Assembly: GCF_002982115.1 (NCBI RefSeq) | Contig: NZ_CP019980.1 | Span: 1,372,001 to 1,436,000, forward strand | Length of the DNA stretch: 64,000 nt | Origin: Lysinibacillus sphaericus | Lineage (GTDB): Bacteria; Bacillota; Bacilli; Bacillales_A; Planococcaceae | Direction: 5' to 3' | Shown: in pieces, positions 45,032-55,875 of the stretch | Position numbering within the stretch: position 1 is the first letter of the stretch | How the letters are laid out: each line of letters opens with the position of its first letter | Made by a program: the position numbers and the translations under genes | Notes under the pieces: model-generated | Told to the model about the DNA's origin: nothing | What the model saw: the letters and a program-made list of their open reading frames with translations, nothing else | Database searches by the model: none

Positions 45032-45630
45032 CAGCTAATCAGTCCTTTCAAGTAGACGAAGCTGAAGATGAAAATCCAAACTACGTCTAGGAAGTGCCAG
45101 TACAGTGAGAAGATAAACGCTTTGTTAGCCGTTTGTGGGTTTAAGCCACGTTTTGCTACTTGGATTAAAATTGCAACGCCCCAGAAGAGACCAAAAGTTA
45201 CGTGGGCACCGTGCGTACCAAGTAAAGTCATTAATGAAGATAAAAATGCACTTGTTGTAATTGTTGCACCTTCATGAACATAAGTGACGAACTCGTCAAT
45301 CTCAATAACTAAGAAGCCAAGACCTAAGATAAGTGTAATGATGAAGAATGTCATCATTGCTTTTTTGTTGCCAAGGCGCATAGCATGAACGCCAAGACCG
45401 ATTGTAAAACTACTTGCTAGAAGTAGGAATGTTTCTAGTAATACTGGTGTTAACTCGAAAATCTCAGCACCATTCGGGCCACTGCCTGTACGATTGTGAA
45501 GCACAAAGTAAACAGCAAAGAGTGTAGCGAATAACATGATTTCGGCGCCAAGGAAAACCCAGAATCCAAAAATCTTTAAGCGGTTTTCTTCTGTACTATA
45601 TTCTAATGGAAGTGAAGAATCGATTTTCAT
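45031..45630 (-). CDS. qoxC: Cytochrome aa3 quinol oxidase subunit III
   Basis: A 199-residue protein with five membrane helices and subunit III features: GFWVFLGAEIMLFATLFAVYFVL, LLLASSFTIGLGVHAM, HGAHVTFGLFWGVAIL and the final YWHFLDVVWIFIFSFVYL. Start ATG 45630 has GAGAGGTG 10 bases upstream; the overlapping GTG 45642 is embedded in that site. It is directly downstream of qoxB. Confidence 0.96.
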   Translation of the reverse strand: MKIDSSLPLEYSTEENRLKIFGFWVFLGAEIMLFATLFAVYFVLHNRTGSGPNGAEIFELTPVLLETFLLLASSFTIGLGVHAMRLGNKKAMMTFFIITLILGLGFLVIEIDEFVTYVHEGATITTSAFLSSLMTLLGTHGAHVTFGLFWGVAILIQVAKRGLNPQTANKAFIFSLYWHFLDVVWIFIFSFVYLKGLIS

Positions 45631-45631
45631 A

Positions 45632-47575
45632 TTATTTATCACCTCTCAAACTTTTTTCAGTTTCCATAATTTCTTCAACTGAAATGTAACGACCATGATC
45701 ATCTTCAAATGAACGATGAGCCATGAAGCCAAATACAACAAGCATGCTGATGATGGCTGGAATCCAAAGACTAAATACTGCGAAGAATGCTGCTAGGAAT
45801 AAGAAACCACTTGTCCAGAAAGGCGTACCTGTGTTGTTAGGCATGTGGATTTTCTCGATTTTACCTGCAGTAATATCGCGACCTTCTTTTTTCGCAAACC
45901 AGAACTCATCTAAACGTGTAATTGTTGGTACTACTGCAAAGTTGTATTCAGGAACTGGAGAATGAGTAGCCCATTCTAATGAACGACCATCCCACACATC
46001 TGCTTTTTCGTTACGTGGCATATGTTTCCAGCTGTAGTAAATGTTATAGCAAATTAACGCAAAGCCGACTGCAAGTCCAAGTGCACCGATGAACGATAGC
46101 AAGTTAAGTGGACCGTAACCAGTAGATTCAGAGTAAGTGTACATACGACGAGCGTAACCATCTAAACCTAAAATGAATAGAGGGAAGAACGCTACGTTGA
46201 AGCTGATAGCGATAAACCAGAAACCAGCTTTCCCTAATTTCTCATTTAAACGGAAACCGAACATTTTTGGCCACCAGAAGTGGTAACCTGCAAGTACACC
46301 AAATACTGTACCTGGAATTAATACATAGTGGAAGTGGGCAACTAAGAACATCGTATTATGATATTGATAGTCGGCACTTGCCATTGCGAGCATTACACCT
46401 GTAACCCCACCGATTGTGAAAATCGGGATAAAGCCAAGTGCATAAAGCATTGGGGTAGTAAATTGAATCTTACCGTGCCTCATTGTGAGCAACCAGTTGA
46501 ACATCTTAACCCCGGTTGGAACAGCAATCGCCATTGTTGTAATAGAGAATACACTGTTTACCATAACGCCGTGACCCATTGTATAGAAGTGGTGGGCCCA
46601 TACTAAGAATGATAGTAATGAAATAACAACCATACTCATTACCATTGATTTGTAACCGTATAAGTTTTTACGAGCAAATGTTGCAATGACTTCAGAGAAA
46701 ATACCGAAGGCAGGAAGAATAACGATGTAAACTTCAGGATGTCCCCAAACCCAGAATAGGTTGGCCCAAAGCATGTCCATACCGCCATCTGTCATCGCAA
46801 AGAATTTTGTACCGAATTGACGGTCTAACATCATTAATGCAAGTGCTACAGTTAATACTGGGAATGCAAATACGATAATAACGTTTGTAATTAAAATTGA
46901 CCAAGTAAACATTGGCATTTTCATTAAAGTCATACCAGGAGCACGCATTTTAAAGATAGTCGTGATGAAGTTAACACCAGTCAATAACGTACCAATACCT
47001 GATAATTGTAGTGCTAAAGAATAATAGTTGTTCCCAACAGTTGGACTAAATTCTGTACCCGCTAATGGGAAATAAGCTGTCCAACCTGAATCTGGTGAAC
47101 CACCAATAATGAATGATAGGTTCAGTAAACCACAACCTGCTGCGAATGCCCAGAAGCTGACAGCGTTTAGACGTGGGAACGCAACGTCACGTGCACCGAT
47201 TTGTAATGGAATAACGATGTTCATTAAACCGATAACAAATGGCATCGCCATGAATAAAATCATGATTAAACCGTGCGTAGTGAAAATCTCATTATAGTGT
47301 TGTGCATCAAGTAGTCCGTTATCAGGGACTGCTGTTTGTGCACGCATTAAAAGTGCGTCGATACCACCGCGGAATAGCATTAAAAGTGCAACGGCGATAT
47401 ACATAATACCGATTTTTTTATGATCGACTGTTGATAGCCAGTTTTTATAGAAGTAGCCCCATTTTTTAAAATACGTAAGGCCTGCTACGACAACTACTGC
47501 ACCAACTACGATACTAATAGCTGCGCCTAAAATCATCGGTTCTTGCAGTGGATGGAATAATTCTTCCATACTCAT
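45632..47575 (-). CDS. qoxB: Cytochrome aa3 quinol oxidase subunit I
   Basis: A 647-residue heme-copper oxidase core with the metal ligands visible: the low-spin heme His in [15 protein letters not shown], the His-Tyr pair in [15 protein letters not shown], the CuB His pair in [12 protein letters not shown], and the two heme His in [13 protein letters not shown]. It pumps protons while reducing O2 to water. Start ATG 47575 has AAAGGAG 8 bases upstream. It is the second gene of qoxABCD. Confidence 0.97.
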   Translation of the reverse strand: MSMEELFHPLQEPMILGAAISIVVGAVVVVAGLTYFKKWGYFYKNWLSTVDHKKIGIMYIAVALLMLFRGGIDALLMRAQTAVPDNGLLDAQHYNEIFTTHGLIMILFMAMPFVIGLMNIVIPLQIGARDVAFPRLNAVSFWAFAAGCGLLNLSFIIGGSPDSGWTAYFPLAGTEFSPTVGNNYYSLALQLSGIGTLLTGVNFITTIFKMRAPGMTLMKMPMFTWSILITNVIIVFAFPVLTVALALMMLDRQFGTKFFAMTDGGMDMLWANLFWVWGHPEVYIVILPAFGIFSEVIATFARKNLYGYKSMVMSMVVISLLSFLVWAHHFYTMGHGVMVNSVFSITTMAIAVPTGVKMFNWLLTMRHGKIQFTTPMLYALGFIPIFTIGGVTGVMLAMASADYQYHNTMFLVAHFHYVLIPGTVFGVLAGYHFWWPKMFGFRLNEKLGKAGFWFIAISFNVAFFPLFILGLDGYARRMYTYSESTGYGPLNLLSFIGALGLAVGFALICYNIYYSWKHMPRNEKADVWDGRSLEWATHSPVPEYNFAVVPTITRLDEFWFAKKEGRDITAGKIEKIHMPNNTGTPFWTSGFLFLAAFFAVFSLWIPAIISMLVVFGFMAHRSFEDDHGRYISVEEIMETEKSLRGDK

Positions 47576-47602
47576 AGGATGCGCTCCTTTCAAATTTGGA
47601 AA

Positions 47603-48541
47603 TTAGTGTGAATGTGTTTCGGCATCTTTTTTGGAATGGTCCATATTTTCATGGTTCATATCTTCGTCAGACATGTCCATGTCACCATGGTCCATACCCC
47701 CCATATCCATATCACCATGTGCCATTGGTGCAGGGCTGAAATCTAAGTGAGTAGAAGAGTAGCTTGAACGACCTACATGTTCAGCTGCTAATAATTCTTT
47801 GAATTTTTCTTCAGTTAATGGTTTTTCGTTCGCTTTTACGTCTTTAACCCATTGATCGAAGTCTGCTTGTGTCATAGATTGTGCTTCAAATTCCATTTCC
47901 GCAAATCCACGACCATTAAAGTTTGAGTTACGTCCCATGAATGAGCCAACTTCATCAGCTGCAAGGTGAATAGTTGTTAACATGTCACTCATCGCATATT
48001 TTTGACCCGCTAACTGTGGAATCCAGAAACTTGTAATTGGTCCGAATGAATACAGTTTGAATTCAATAGGACGATCTGTTGGAATGTTTACATAGTTCAC
48101 AGTTTCAATACCTTGCTCTGGATAGCTGAAGTGCCATTTCCAGTTTGAAGATGCTGCATAGATAACTAGTGGTTCTTTATTGTCATAACCTTCTGGTGTT
48201 GTTTCTACCGTACTAGTAGTTTTTACAGTAACAATTGCTAGGAATGCTACGATAATAATAGGAATAACTGTCCATGTAATTTCTAGTACATGACTACCTT
48301 CTTCATGAGGTGGCTCATAATCGGCAGAAGCTTTTGATGCACGGTATTTTGTTAGCATAAATGCAAAAAGCACATACACGACTAGTAAAATAACTGCCAT
48401 TGTAATAATGGATAAAATAATTGTGTTTGATAATGTTTGAGCATTTGGTCCTTTTGGATTGAAAACAGTTAATGGTTCACAACCAGAAAGGATTGCGATA
48501 GCGCCAAATGCTAATAACATTAAGCTAAATTTTTTATTCAT
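47603..48541 (-). CDS. qoxA: Quinol oxidase subunit II with Met/His-rich tail
   Basis: A 312-residue membrane lipoprotein (lipobox LSGC, Cys21), two membrane helices (about 37-65 and 85-108) and a cupredoxin-fold domain. The CuA ligand motif of cytochrome c oxidases is absent (the region reads SFWIPQLAGQKYAMSDM...GRNSNFNGRGFAEMEF), marking it as a menaquinol enzyme. The C-terminus (about residues 273-312) is unusually rich in Met and His: eight Met and six His in MDMGGMDHGDMDMSDEDM-like runs. Such a tail could capture copper for the oxidase. AAAGGAG precedes ATG 48541. Confidence 0.95.
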   Translation of the reverse strand: MNKKFSLMLLAFGAIAILSGCEPLTVFNPKGPNAQTLSNTIILSIITMAVILLVVYVLFAFMLTKYRASKASADYEPPHEEGSHVLEITWTVIPIIIVAFLAIVTVKTTSTVETTPEGYDNKEPLVIYAASSNWKWHFSYPEQGIETVNYVNIPTDRPIEFKLYSFGPITSFWIPQLAGQKYAMSDMLTTIHLAADEVGSFMGRNSNFNGRGFAEMEFEAQSMTQADFDQWVKDVKANEKPLTEEKFKELLAAEHVGRSSYSSTHLDFSPAPMAHGDMDMGGMDHGDMDMSDEDMNHENMDHSKKDAETHSH

Positions 48542-49309
48542 GTTTGACTCCTTTCTATAAAACGGCTATTCATAAATTTCATGTGTAGTAGTATTGATTC
48601 ACATTTATAAATAGTGGGTATTGAGGTCACCTCTTTTATCTGATGTACCAATCAAATACGTTTGCATTAACAATGACAATGGCATGGTTCAATATGAAGC
48701 ATTAAGTCTAGTAAATGATTGGTCTTTTGCAAGCGTTCACAAACATGATGATGTATGCACCATAAAATGGACAATTCTTCAATGTAGATGGTCGCATCAT
48801 GTCTTTGTTTGCATATAGGATTATACGCCCGCAGCACCAGAAAAAAAAATATTTAATTATAGAACTGATAATGAATAGGGGGTGATTATGAACATTTTTT
48901 GAACAAAAAAAGCTATTTTACTATTGGTATTTTAAGGTTTTGTTAAATTAACACTGTATAAACGTTGAAAATACTGCGTTTGTCGTATTTAACTAAGTAA
49001 ACAAATTTTTTGTGAAAATTATCATTTCACATTTTAGACGATGTTTTGTAATAAAGTCCATGATGCGACTGTGTTTTTGATACATTTTAGTTGCGTTTTA
49101 TCTAAAAAAGGAGTATGAGAAAAGTCGGTTTTAGGTACCTGAAAGGATAAATTTTCTATGTAAGGGATGATTATAAAGGGGTATATTGGAACATTGTTGA
49201 AATTATGTTAACATAATTAAACGATTTGAAAAATTAACAAATATTAGTATATTAATATTAGTATTCGAAAAAAAGAACATCCAAATGCGTTGGATGTTCT
49301 GTCCTTCAT
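48542..49309. other. 768-base gap: qox upstream region
   Basis: No gene is supported here. The first 150 bases should hold the qox promoter. A perfect 18-base palindrome AATTATGTTAACATAATT lies at 49201-49218, and an imperfect one (TTGTGAAAATTATCATTTCACA) at about 49010-49032. Both could be operators. The far end carries the terminator of the next gene. Confidence 0.5.
49267..49300 (-). terminator. Intrinsic terminator (minus strand)
   Basis: AGAACATCCAA and TTGGATGTTCT form a perfect 11-base stem, with T7 following on the minus strand. Confidence 0.92.
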
Positions 49310-50152
49310 TTAGGAACCGAGCTTCAACCACTTTGCAATTTGCAAATACAGTGTGTTTTGAAGTTTTGGTGCTAGGTTATTCATTTTTAAAGCGAAATAC
49401 AAAGTCTTCATTGCGTTCAATGTACAAGTACGCCCACTAAAAAAGCGTTGATTATAGCCTTGTGTTACTAAATGCATTTCGAATTTATCAAAAACTTGCT
49501 CTACCCATTCGGATAGTGCTTCCTCAGAATAATTCCTTGCTAATAATGCTTCAATTATATTGACTAAGCGTTCTTCCTCGTCGTTGATGAAAACAACATC
49601 TTTCCAAGTTACTAGTTTGAATGCATGTAAAATAGAAGGAGCGTGTTGCAAATCAAATTTCGGATGTTTAATTGTTATTGCCGCTAAATCTGCTCCGTGT
49701 GCAACACTGTGTGCCCAGCCTTTACCTTCTATATAACCTCTTGTATCATTTTCAAGTAACAAATAACGCCCTATTTTTTTAAAGAAAGATTGTAAGCTTG
49801 CGTCATCTAAAATAAGGAGTTCACTATCTTTTGCCAAAATGCTCGCTACTAGTAAAGCTGAAAAAGAGCGGGTGAAAACACTATCCGTCATTTGTTCTCC
49901 AATGTTAGCGTATAAGAAATCTTCACCGGTTGCTGTGTCAAATAAATATTGTAGTTGCTGAGCGCTTAGTAAATTATCACTCAATAAGTCGATAAATATT
50001 CTATAGATAAGGTGATCGCGTAGTTCTGCGTCTGTTGAACCGATATGCGCTAACATTTCCTTTAGTAGCCATTCGCCCTCCTTGTTAAAAAATGCTTGTC
50101 GTGCTGATAGGGTCATAGATGAAAATGTTTGTAATGTTTCTTTAATCTCCAT
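49310..50152 (-). CDS. DUF2785 family protein
   Basis: A 280-residue mostly helical protein with the family's GYIEGKGWAHSVAHGADLAAITIKHPKF segment, HEAT-like repeats on both sides, and an SALLVASILAKD helix. Start ATG 50152 has GGAGG 8 bases upstream. Function is unknown. It has its own terminator. Confidence 0.87.
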   Translation of the reverse strand: MEIKETLQTFSSMTLSARQAFFNKEGEWLLKEMLAHIGSTDAELRDHLIYRIFIDLLSDNLLSAQQLQYLFDTATGEDFLYANIGEQMTDSVFTRSFSALLVASILAKDSELLILDDASLQSFFKKIGRYLLLENDTRGYIEGKGWAHSVAHGADLAAITIKHPKFDLQHAPSILHAFKLVTWKDVVFINDEEERLVNIIEALLARNYSEEALSEWVEQVFDKFEMHLVTQGYNQRFFSGRTCTLNAMKTLYFALKMNNLAPKLQNTLYLQIAKWLKLGS

Positions 50153-50568
50153 GATGAATGCCTCCAAAAATAAATCTCTCGTTCATTATACATTTTTACT
50201 CAAGAAATTTGTCTGTAGCGAATTATTTAATGGTTACTTTCACAATAGGAATACCGCAATCTAAAGAAAGCTGATATGATAATAGCGCAAAGGCTGGACA
50301 ACCATCGTTGATGCACGACAAAAAGACATACTTGTAGTATGCCCAAGGTTCGGTTAAATGTAGTTTTAATGTATAAGACAGGAGTTTAGCTCGTCCTAAC
50401 GTTTATGATGTTATTTTCATTGCAAGTTTCTCCCTATGTGAGAGCGTAGTTTAAGGTTCCTCGTATGTTTCACTTTATGGGAGAGGGGAAACGCTATTGT
50501 AGGCAGAAGTCAAACAACCCTATTATCACTTTATACTCGATATACATAAACGGAATTAGTTTTGCTTC
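50153..50568. other. Gap with possible structured RNA
   Basis: No open frame with a ribosome site. Several small hairpins are visible on the plus strand (CATAC-TTGTA-GTATG near 50328-50342; AGCGTAGTTT with AAACGCT near 50446-50495). A TATGATAAT-like box at about 50274 could start an RNA. No known RNA family is recognised. Confidence 0.25.
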
Positions 50569-51036
50569 CTATAAAATAACAGCCGATTTGATGCCGAGTG
50601 GCCATTCAATCATTGTATTTTGATTTGTTTTTAATTCCATAAGGATACTAGCATTTTTGATGGCATCTAAAAGCCACTCACTATAATAGAGAGTGGGATG
50701 AGGATGCTGTAAAATACGTTTCATATCATTAGTGTCAATTTGCAAAAGTTTATAGTTGCATTCAATATGAACGCTTTGGGGAATAATAAAAAGTGACGCT
50801 TGATGTTGATGGCCAATAGAGATGGAGCCAGGAATATTCCCATGCATACTTGTAATATGTGTCGTTGCTTCTTTTGTAAATGTATTTAATTTTGTCTGTG
50901 TAAAAAATTCAAAGTCAATTGAATAATCTTGTAGCGGACCGTGTGCTGTCGTAATTGATATAACTTTAATAGATAATTCCTCAAAAACGGGGGAGATGCG
51001 ACTTTCAAATTCCATGATTGTATCCATTAATGGCAT
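50569..51036 (-). CDS. Hypothetical cytoplasmic protein
   Basis: A 155-residue soluble protein, MPLMDTIMEFESRISPVFEEL..., alpha/beta in pattern (IKVISITTAHGPLQDYSIDFEFF, SISIGHQHQASLFIIPQSVHIEC). AAGGAGTG precedes the ATG. No family is recognised. It is divergent from the TPR gene and probably shares its promoter region. Confidence 0.65.
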   Translation of the reverse strand: MPLMDTIMEFESRISPVFEELSIKVISITTAHGPLQDYSIDFEFFTQTKLNTFTKEATTHITSMHGNIPGSISIGHQHQASLFIIPQSVHIECNYKLLQIDTNDMKRILQHPHPTLYYSEWLLDAIKNASILMELKTNQNTMIEWPLGIKSAVIL

Positions 51037-51216
51037 GTATTACACTCCTTGTGAACAACTTGTATTGGTCTTGCTGACAATGAATATAGCAATGTCTGTT
51101 ATGAATGAAAAAATATGGGTATTATTAATTATAATTCAATTTATTACAAAATATGAATAGAAATTCAATAGTTTTTGTTAAAAATAAACAATTAGTAAAT
51201 CTAAAGAGGTGAGAAA

Positions 51217-52206
51217 ATGACAAAGCATAAGCGTCATGTTATTAAACATGACAATATTGTTGTTTTTCCTGGTGCCATCCAAACATTAATTCGAGAGGGT
51301 CATATGTTTGCGGAAAAATACCAATATGAAGATGCGGTCGCATGCTTTGAAAAGGCGTTTTTATATGAAAGTGGAGATGAAAAAGCCTTATGTGCCTATG
51401 CCTATGCTTTATATGAGCTGAAGGGTTATGTGAAGGCAAAAGAAGTGTGTGAACAACTGCTAGCTCTAGGCACCTCAATGTATGTGGAAGTAATGGAACT
51501 ATACATTACAATATGTATGCAGTTGAAGGAATACCATCAAGTGGAGTCCATAATAACTACTTTGATAGAAGAAAAAGTACTTCCTGAAGCACAACTAGAA
51601 AAATTCGAACGCTTAAAAAGTATAAATAGTGAAGTGGCTAAAAAGCTTCAACAAAGAGAGGCTGTACAAGAACTTATTGAAGAACAAGAATATGACTTGG
51701 AGAAGTTTAGTGCACTAACACCAAATGAACAATCGTTGCGACTGCATCGTTTAATGGATACGAATGTACGACAATTAAAAAAACCCTTAAAGGCTATTAT
51801 CGAATGTGCTGATATCCACCCATTTGTGCAAAGTCTTGCGTTAATATTACTTGTTGAGCAAGAAGTTTCGATTGATATCATCGTTTCAAAATTTAAACAA
51901 ACAAAAACGGTCAATCCAATACATCTGGCACTGCCAAATCAATTAAAACAATATAATGACATAAAAAAAATTATCGAATCTAAATTAGAACAAGACCCAT
52001 CAACGTTGGAAATGGTACAATATTTAATGGCTAAGCATGCTATTGTTACTTATCCATTTGAATGGTTTCCTTTTGAAGCCGATGATATTGCATATAGCTA
52101 TATAGATTTTGTACAATCGATGCTTGGTAAGGTTCAGGAAATGGACTATGAAATCATTGACTTTTTACAAATGTTAGAAAAACTAACAGAACTCCATGAA
52201 GTATGA
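51217..52206 (+). CDS. ysoA: TPR protein upstream of tig (YsoA-like)
   Basis: A 329-residue protein with two or three TPR repeats (about residues 25-120: MFAEKYQYEDAVACFEKAFLYE, ALCAYAYALYELKGYVKAKEV) and a helical C-terminal domain. In B. subtilis a similar TPR protein, YsoA, lies directly upstream of tig. Position and architecture support orthology. AAAGAGGTG precedes the ATG. Function is unknown; a link to protein quality control is suggested by context only. Confidence 0.78.
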   Translation: MTKHKRHVIKHDNIVVFPGAIQTLIREGHMFAEKYQYEDAVACFEKAFLYESGDEKALCAYAYALYELKGYVKAKEVCEQLLALGTSMYVEVMELYITICMQLKEYHQVESIITTLIEEKVLPEAQLEKFERLKSINSEVAKKLQQREAVQELIEEQEYDLEKFSALTPNEQSLRLHRLMDTNVRQLKKPLKAIIECADIHPFVQSLALILLVEQEVSIDIIVSKFKQTKTVNPIHLALPNQLKQYNDIKKIIESKLEQDPSTLEMVQYLMAKHAIVTYPFEWFPFEADDIAYSYIDFVQSMLGKVQEMDYEIIDFLQMLEKLTELHEV

Positions 52207-52479
52207 AATAAGTTGAAACTATACGCATCTATGATATACTAAAATGGTTGTCAAAATCGTAGTTACGAATAAATTGTCTAACATTTAAAATTGATCAACC
52301 CAATCCTCTACTTCACATGAGTAGGCGGATTTAATGTCAATGGCTTTAACTTTCTAGTAGGGTATGAAAACTTGAGCTAAATGTTAAGTCGCTGGCATAT
52401 GTTGCGGATTTTTCAAACAAATCCGGACGCAATTACGTCAAGCGTGATTGAAATTAGATTATTTTGGAGGTATTTATAC

Positions 52480-53769
52480 ATGTCAGCAAAATGGGAAAAA
52501 CAAGAAGGTAATATCGGTACTCTAACAATTGAAGTACCAGCTGCAGAAGTAGACGCAGCGATGGACCAAGCATTCAAAAAAGTTGTAAAACAAATTAACG
52601 TACCAGGTTTCCGTAAAGGTAAAATGCCTCGTAAAATGTTTGAACAACGTTTTGGAATTGAATCTTTATACCAAGATGCTTTAGAAATCATCGTTCCAGA
52701 TTCTTATGCAAAAGCAATCGACGAAGCTGGTATTATGCCAGTTGATTACCCAGAAATTTCTGGTACAGAAAACTTCGTACATGGTCAAGATTTCTCATTC
52801 ACTGCACAAGTAACAGTGAAACCAGAACCAAAACTTGGCGACTACAAAGGCTTAGAAGTTACGAAACTTCCAGTTGAAGTAACAGACGAAGAAGTTGAAG
52901 CGCAAATCCAAGAGCAATTAGCTCGTAAAGCTGAACTTGAAATCAAAGAAGATGAAGCGATCGTAGAAGGCGACACAGCGGTAATTGACTTTGAAGGTTT
53001 TGTAGGTGAAGAAGCGTTTGAAGGCGGAAAAGGCGAAGATTACCCATTAGAAATCGGTTCAGGCTCATTTATTCCTGGATTTGAAGAGCAATTAGTAGGT
53101 GTGAAAGCTGGCGAAGCAAAAGACGTTGTTGTAACTTTCCCAGAAGAATACCACGCTGCTGAATTAGCTGGTAAAGAAGCTACTTTCAAAGTGACTGTAA
53201 AAGAAGTAAAAACAAAAGTACTTCCAGAGCTAAACGATGAGTTTGCAAAAGAATTAGATCCAGAAGTTGAAGGCGTAGAAGCATTACGTGCAAAAATTAA
53301 AGAACAAACAGCATCACAAAAACAAGCTGAATCAGACGCTACACTTCGTGATGAATTAGTAGAAAAAGCTGCTGACAATGCAGAGTTTGAAGTACCAGCT
53401 GGAATGGTTAACTCTGAAACAGATCGCATGTTACAAGAGTTCGGTCAACGTTTACAAACGCAAGGTATGAACCTAGAGCTATACTACCAATTCTCTGGTC
53501 AATCAGAAGAAGATTTACGTGGTCAAATGAAAGAAGAAGCTGAAAGCCGTGTACGTGTTTCATTAACACTTGAAGCAATCGCTGACGCTGAAAAAATTGA
53601 AGCTACTGAAGCTGACATCGAAGCTGAATTAGAAAAAATGGCAGCTCAATTCAATATGACGAAAGAACAAATTACTGGTGCACTAGGCGGTACTGCTGTT
53701 CTTGAAAATGATATCAAAATCCAAAAAACAGTTGAATTTTTAGTAGAAAACGCTAAAATTACTGAATAA
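52480..53769 (+). CDS. tig: Trigger factor, ribosome-bound chaperone/prolyl isomerase
   Basis: A 429-residue protein with three domains: an N-terminal ribosome-binding domain (about 1-115, with the ribosome-docking signature [10 protein letters not shown]), a PPIase FKBP-like domain (about 155-245, [34 protein letters not shown]), and a C-terminal helical chaperone cradle. It binds nascent chains at the exit tunnel. Start 52480 is chosen by TTGGAGG; the frame is open 99 bases further up. A hairpin (AATCC...GGATT, 52302-52331) lies in the leader. It has its own terminator. Confidence 0.98.
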   Translation: MSAKWEKQEGNIGTLTIEVPAAEVDAAMDQAFKKVVKQINVPGFRKGKMPRKMFEQRFGIESLYQDALEIIVPDSYAKAIDEAGIMPVDYPEISGTENFVHGQDFSFTAQVTVKPEPKLGDYKGLEVTKLPVEVTDEEVEAQIQEQLARKAELEIKEDEAIVEGDTAVIDFEGFVGEEAFEGGKGEDYPLEIGSGSFIPGFEEQLVGVKAGEAKDVVVTFPEEYHAAELAGKEATFKVTVKEVKTKVLPELNDEFAKELDPEVEGVEALRAKIKEQTASQKQAESDATLRDELVEKAADNAEFEVPAGMVNSETDRMLQEFGQRLQTQGMNLELYYQFSGQSEEDLRGQMKEEAESRVRVSLTLEAIADAEKIEATEADIEAELEKMAAQFNMTKEQITGALGGTAVLENDIKIQKTVEFLVENAKITE

Positions 53770-53802
53770 GATTTTTTAACGTAACTAGATAGAAAAATTA
53801 AG

Positions 53803-53838
53803 AAAACAAGGTACGGCGTTAAACCGTGCCTTGTTTTA
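53803..53838 (+). terminator. Intrinsic terminator of tig
   Basis: AAAACAAGGTACGG pairs with CCGTGCCTTGTTTT with one wobble. Confidence 0.93.
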
Positions 53839-54371
53839 TCACACATAGCTTTTTAGTTTAGACTAAAGGGGCCCCAACCTCTCAAGGTCGAGGAATGAAA
53901 AAATCCAATTTTTACTAACTGTTATGCTTTTGGAGGCAACTTTAGTTAATATCTTATACATAGTATTGTTGTTTAATTTTTTACACGATGCTAAACTTTA
54001 ACTTCATTGTAGTAAAGCCGACAAGTAGCAGTAGTATAGTGTCTCCGTTAAAATGGAAGAAGAACGCACTTAGGTTTTACGACTGAGGGAGCTAAAACCT
54101 CGAAAATGAAGCTGAAAAATCAGACAGTTGTCATGGGTTCGTCTGAAAGCTCGCATCAACACGAATTATTTGCAGAAAAGCAAGTAGAGAGCCATTAATG
54201 TTTTTGCGCAAATGCTGCAATTACTTAGCTAACTGGTAGATCGTTTGAATAGACTTGAAAATAATTCAAAATTTAGATGCATTTGCGCCATGACGTAAAT
54301 GTTGCAATCAATTTATTTGATAATGATTCAATAATCTTGTAAGATTGTAGCTTGAATAGGGGTGAAACATA
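53839..54371. other. 533-base gap: clpX upstream region
   Basis: No gene is seen. A hairpin AGGTTTTA...TAAAACCT lies at 54072-54100. A direct repeat of the type GC(G/A)CAAATG(C/T)TGCAAT occurs near 54206 and 54289. No CtsR box was recognised. It should hold the clpX promoter(s). Confidence 0.4.
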
Positions 54372-55643
54372 TTGTTCAAATTTAATGATGAAAAAGGCAA
54401 TTTAAAATGCTCATTCTGTGGGAAGCCGCAGGAACAAGTACGTAAATTAGTTGCAGGTCCTGGTGTTTATATTTGTGATGAATGTATCGAACTTTGTTCA
54501 GAAATCGTTGTAGAAGAACTAGGTGTTGAGGAAGAAATCGATTTCCAAGATATTCCGAAACCGAAAGAAATCTTATCGATTTTAAATGAGTATGTTATTG
54601 GACAAGAGCGTGCTAAAAAAGCCTTAGCGGTTGCGGTTTACAATCACTACAAACGCATCAATACAAACAGTAAAATTGATGATGTAGAATTAGCAAAATC
54701 GAACATTGTGTTAATCGGCCCAACTGGTAGCGGTAAAACATTATTAGCTCAAACATTAGCACGTATATTAAACGTTCCATTCGCAATTGCAGACGCTACT
54801 TCTTTGACAGAAGCTGGTTATGTAGGTGAAGACGTTGAAAATATCTTATTAAAATTAATCCAATCAGCAGATTATGATATCGAACGTGCAGAAAAAGGGA
54901 TTATCTATATTGATGAAATCGATAAAGTTGCACGTAAATCAGAAAATCCATCGATTACACGTGATGTTTCTGGAGAAGGTGTCCAACAGGCATTGCTAAA
55001 AATTTTAGAAGGTACTGTTGCAAGTGTGCCTCCTCAGGGCGGACGTAAACATCCACACCAAGAGTTTTTACAAATTGATACAACAAATATTTTATTTATC
55101 GTAGGCGGAGCATTTGATGGTATTGAATCCATCATTAAACGTCGTCAAGGTGAAAAAGTGATTGGTTTCGGTTCAGATCCTAATAAAGTTGAAGTGGACG
55201 AAGGTTCATTAATGTCGAAATTAATTCCTGAAGATTTGTTGAAATTTGGTCTAATTCCAGAATTCATCGGTCGTTTGCCAGTACTTGCAAGCCTAGAACA
55301 ATTGAATGAGGCTGCACTTGTACAAATTTTGACGGAACCAAAAAATGCGCTAGCGAAGCAATATCAAAAAATGCTTGAACTAGATGGTGTTGAGCTTGAG
55401 TTTGATGAAGGTGCCCTTTCTGAAATTGCAAAGGAAGCAATTGAGCGTAAAACAGGTGCACGTGGTCTTCGTTCAATTATTGAGTCAACAATGCTTGAAG
55501 TAATGTACGAATTACCTTCACGTGATGACGTGAAAAAATGTATCATTACGGCAAAAACAATTACGGATAAAGAGAAACCGAAATTGCTTCTTGAAGATGG
55601 CACTGAACTCGATGAAGGTAGCGACACAAAAACTTCAGCATAA
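54372..55643 (+). CDS. clpX: ATP-dependent Clp protease ATP-binding subunit ClpX
   Basis: A 423-residue AAA+ unfoldase. Zinc domain CSFCGK...CDECIELC (residues 14-39), Walker A GPTGSGKT (about 117-124), pore loop GYVGEDVE, Walker [11 protein letters not shown], and sensor motifs TGARGLR near the end. It unfolds substrates and feeds them to ClpP. The start is TTG 54372 with a GGGGTGAAA site, encoding MFKFNDEKG as in relatives. Confidence 0.98.
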   Translation: MFKFNDEKGNLKCSFCGKPQEQVRKLVAGPGVYICDECIELCSEIVVEELGVEEEIDFQDIPKPKEILSILNEYVIGQERAKKALAVAVYNHYKRINTNSKIDDVELAKSNIVLIGPTGSGKTLLAQTLARILNVPFAIADATSLTEAGYVGEDVENILLKLIQSADYDIERAEKGIIYIDEIDKVARKSENPSITRDVSGEGVQQALLKILEGTVASVPPQGGRKHPHQEFLQIDTTNILFIVGGAFDGIESIIKRRQGEKVIGFGSDPNKVEVDEGSLMSKLIPEDLLKFGLIPEFIGRLPVLASLEQLNEAALVQILTEPKNALAKQYQKMLELDGVELEFDEGALSEIAKEAIERKTGARGLRSIIESTMLEVMYELPSRDDVKKCIITAKTITDKEKPKLLLEDGTELDEGSDTKTSA

Positions 55644-55687
55644 TAAACAGACAAAGCTGTCTATTGTTATGAGAAAAAGAGTAACTT

Positions 55688-55737
55688 AGCTGACTTCGAT
55701 TGTGCAATGTTCGCACATATCGAGAGTCAGCTTTTTA
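55688..55737 (+). terminator. Intrinsic terminator
   Basis: AGCTGACT, TCGAT and TGTGC pair with GCACA, ATCGA and AGTCAGCT, then T5. It separates clpX from lonA. Confidence 0.85.
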
Positions 55738-55875
55738 TTCATACATAAAGCCGGCGACTGTAAATAGATGAAATTTTTGGCTCGTTTGAATAGATAGTGT
55801 GAATCGGTTTTTTAAACACATACTAGAAGCGCGGGATTGTGAACAAGAAAATTTTTGACGGAGGTGAATACCCGC

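Noticed and set aside
49010..49032. Rex or Fnr operator upstream of qox
   Set aside because: The TTGTGAA and TTCACA arms are 9 bases apart, not the 4 of Rex sites, and the Fnr spacing does not fit either.
49110..49155. Eleven-codon peptide after AAAGGAGT
   Set aside because: The spacing between the site and ATG is too short, and the peptide is not like any known leader.
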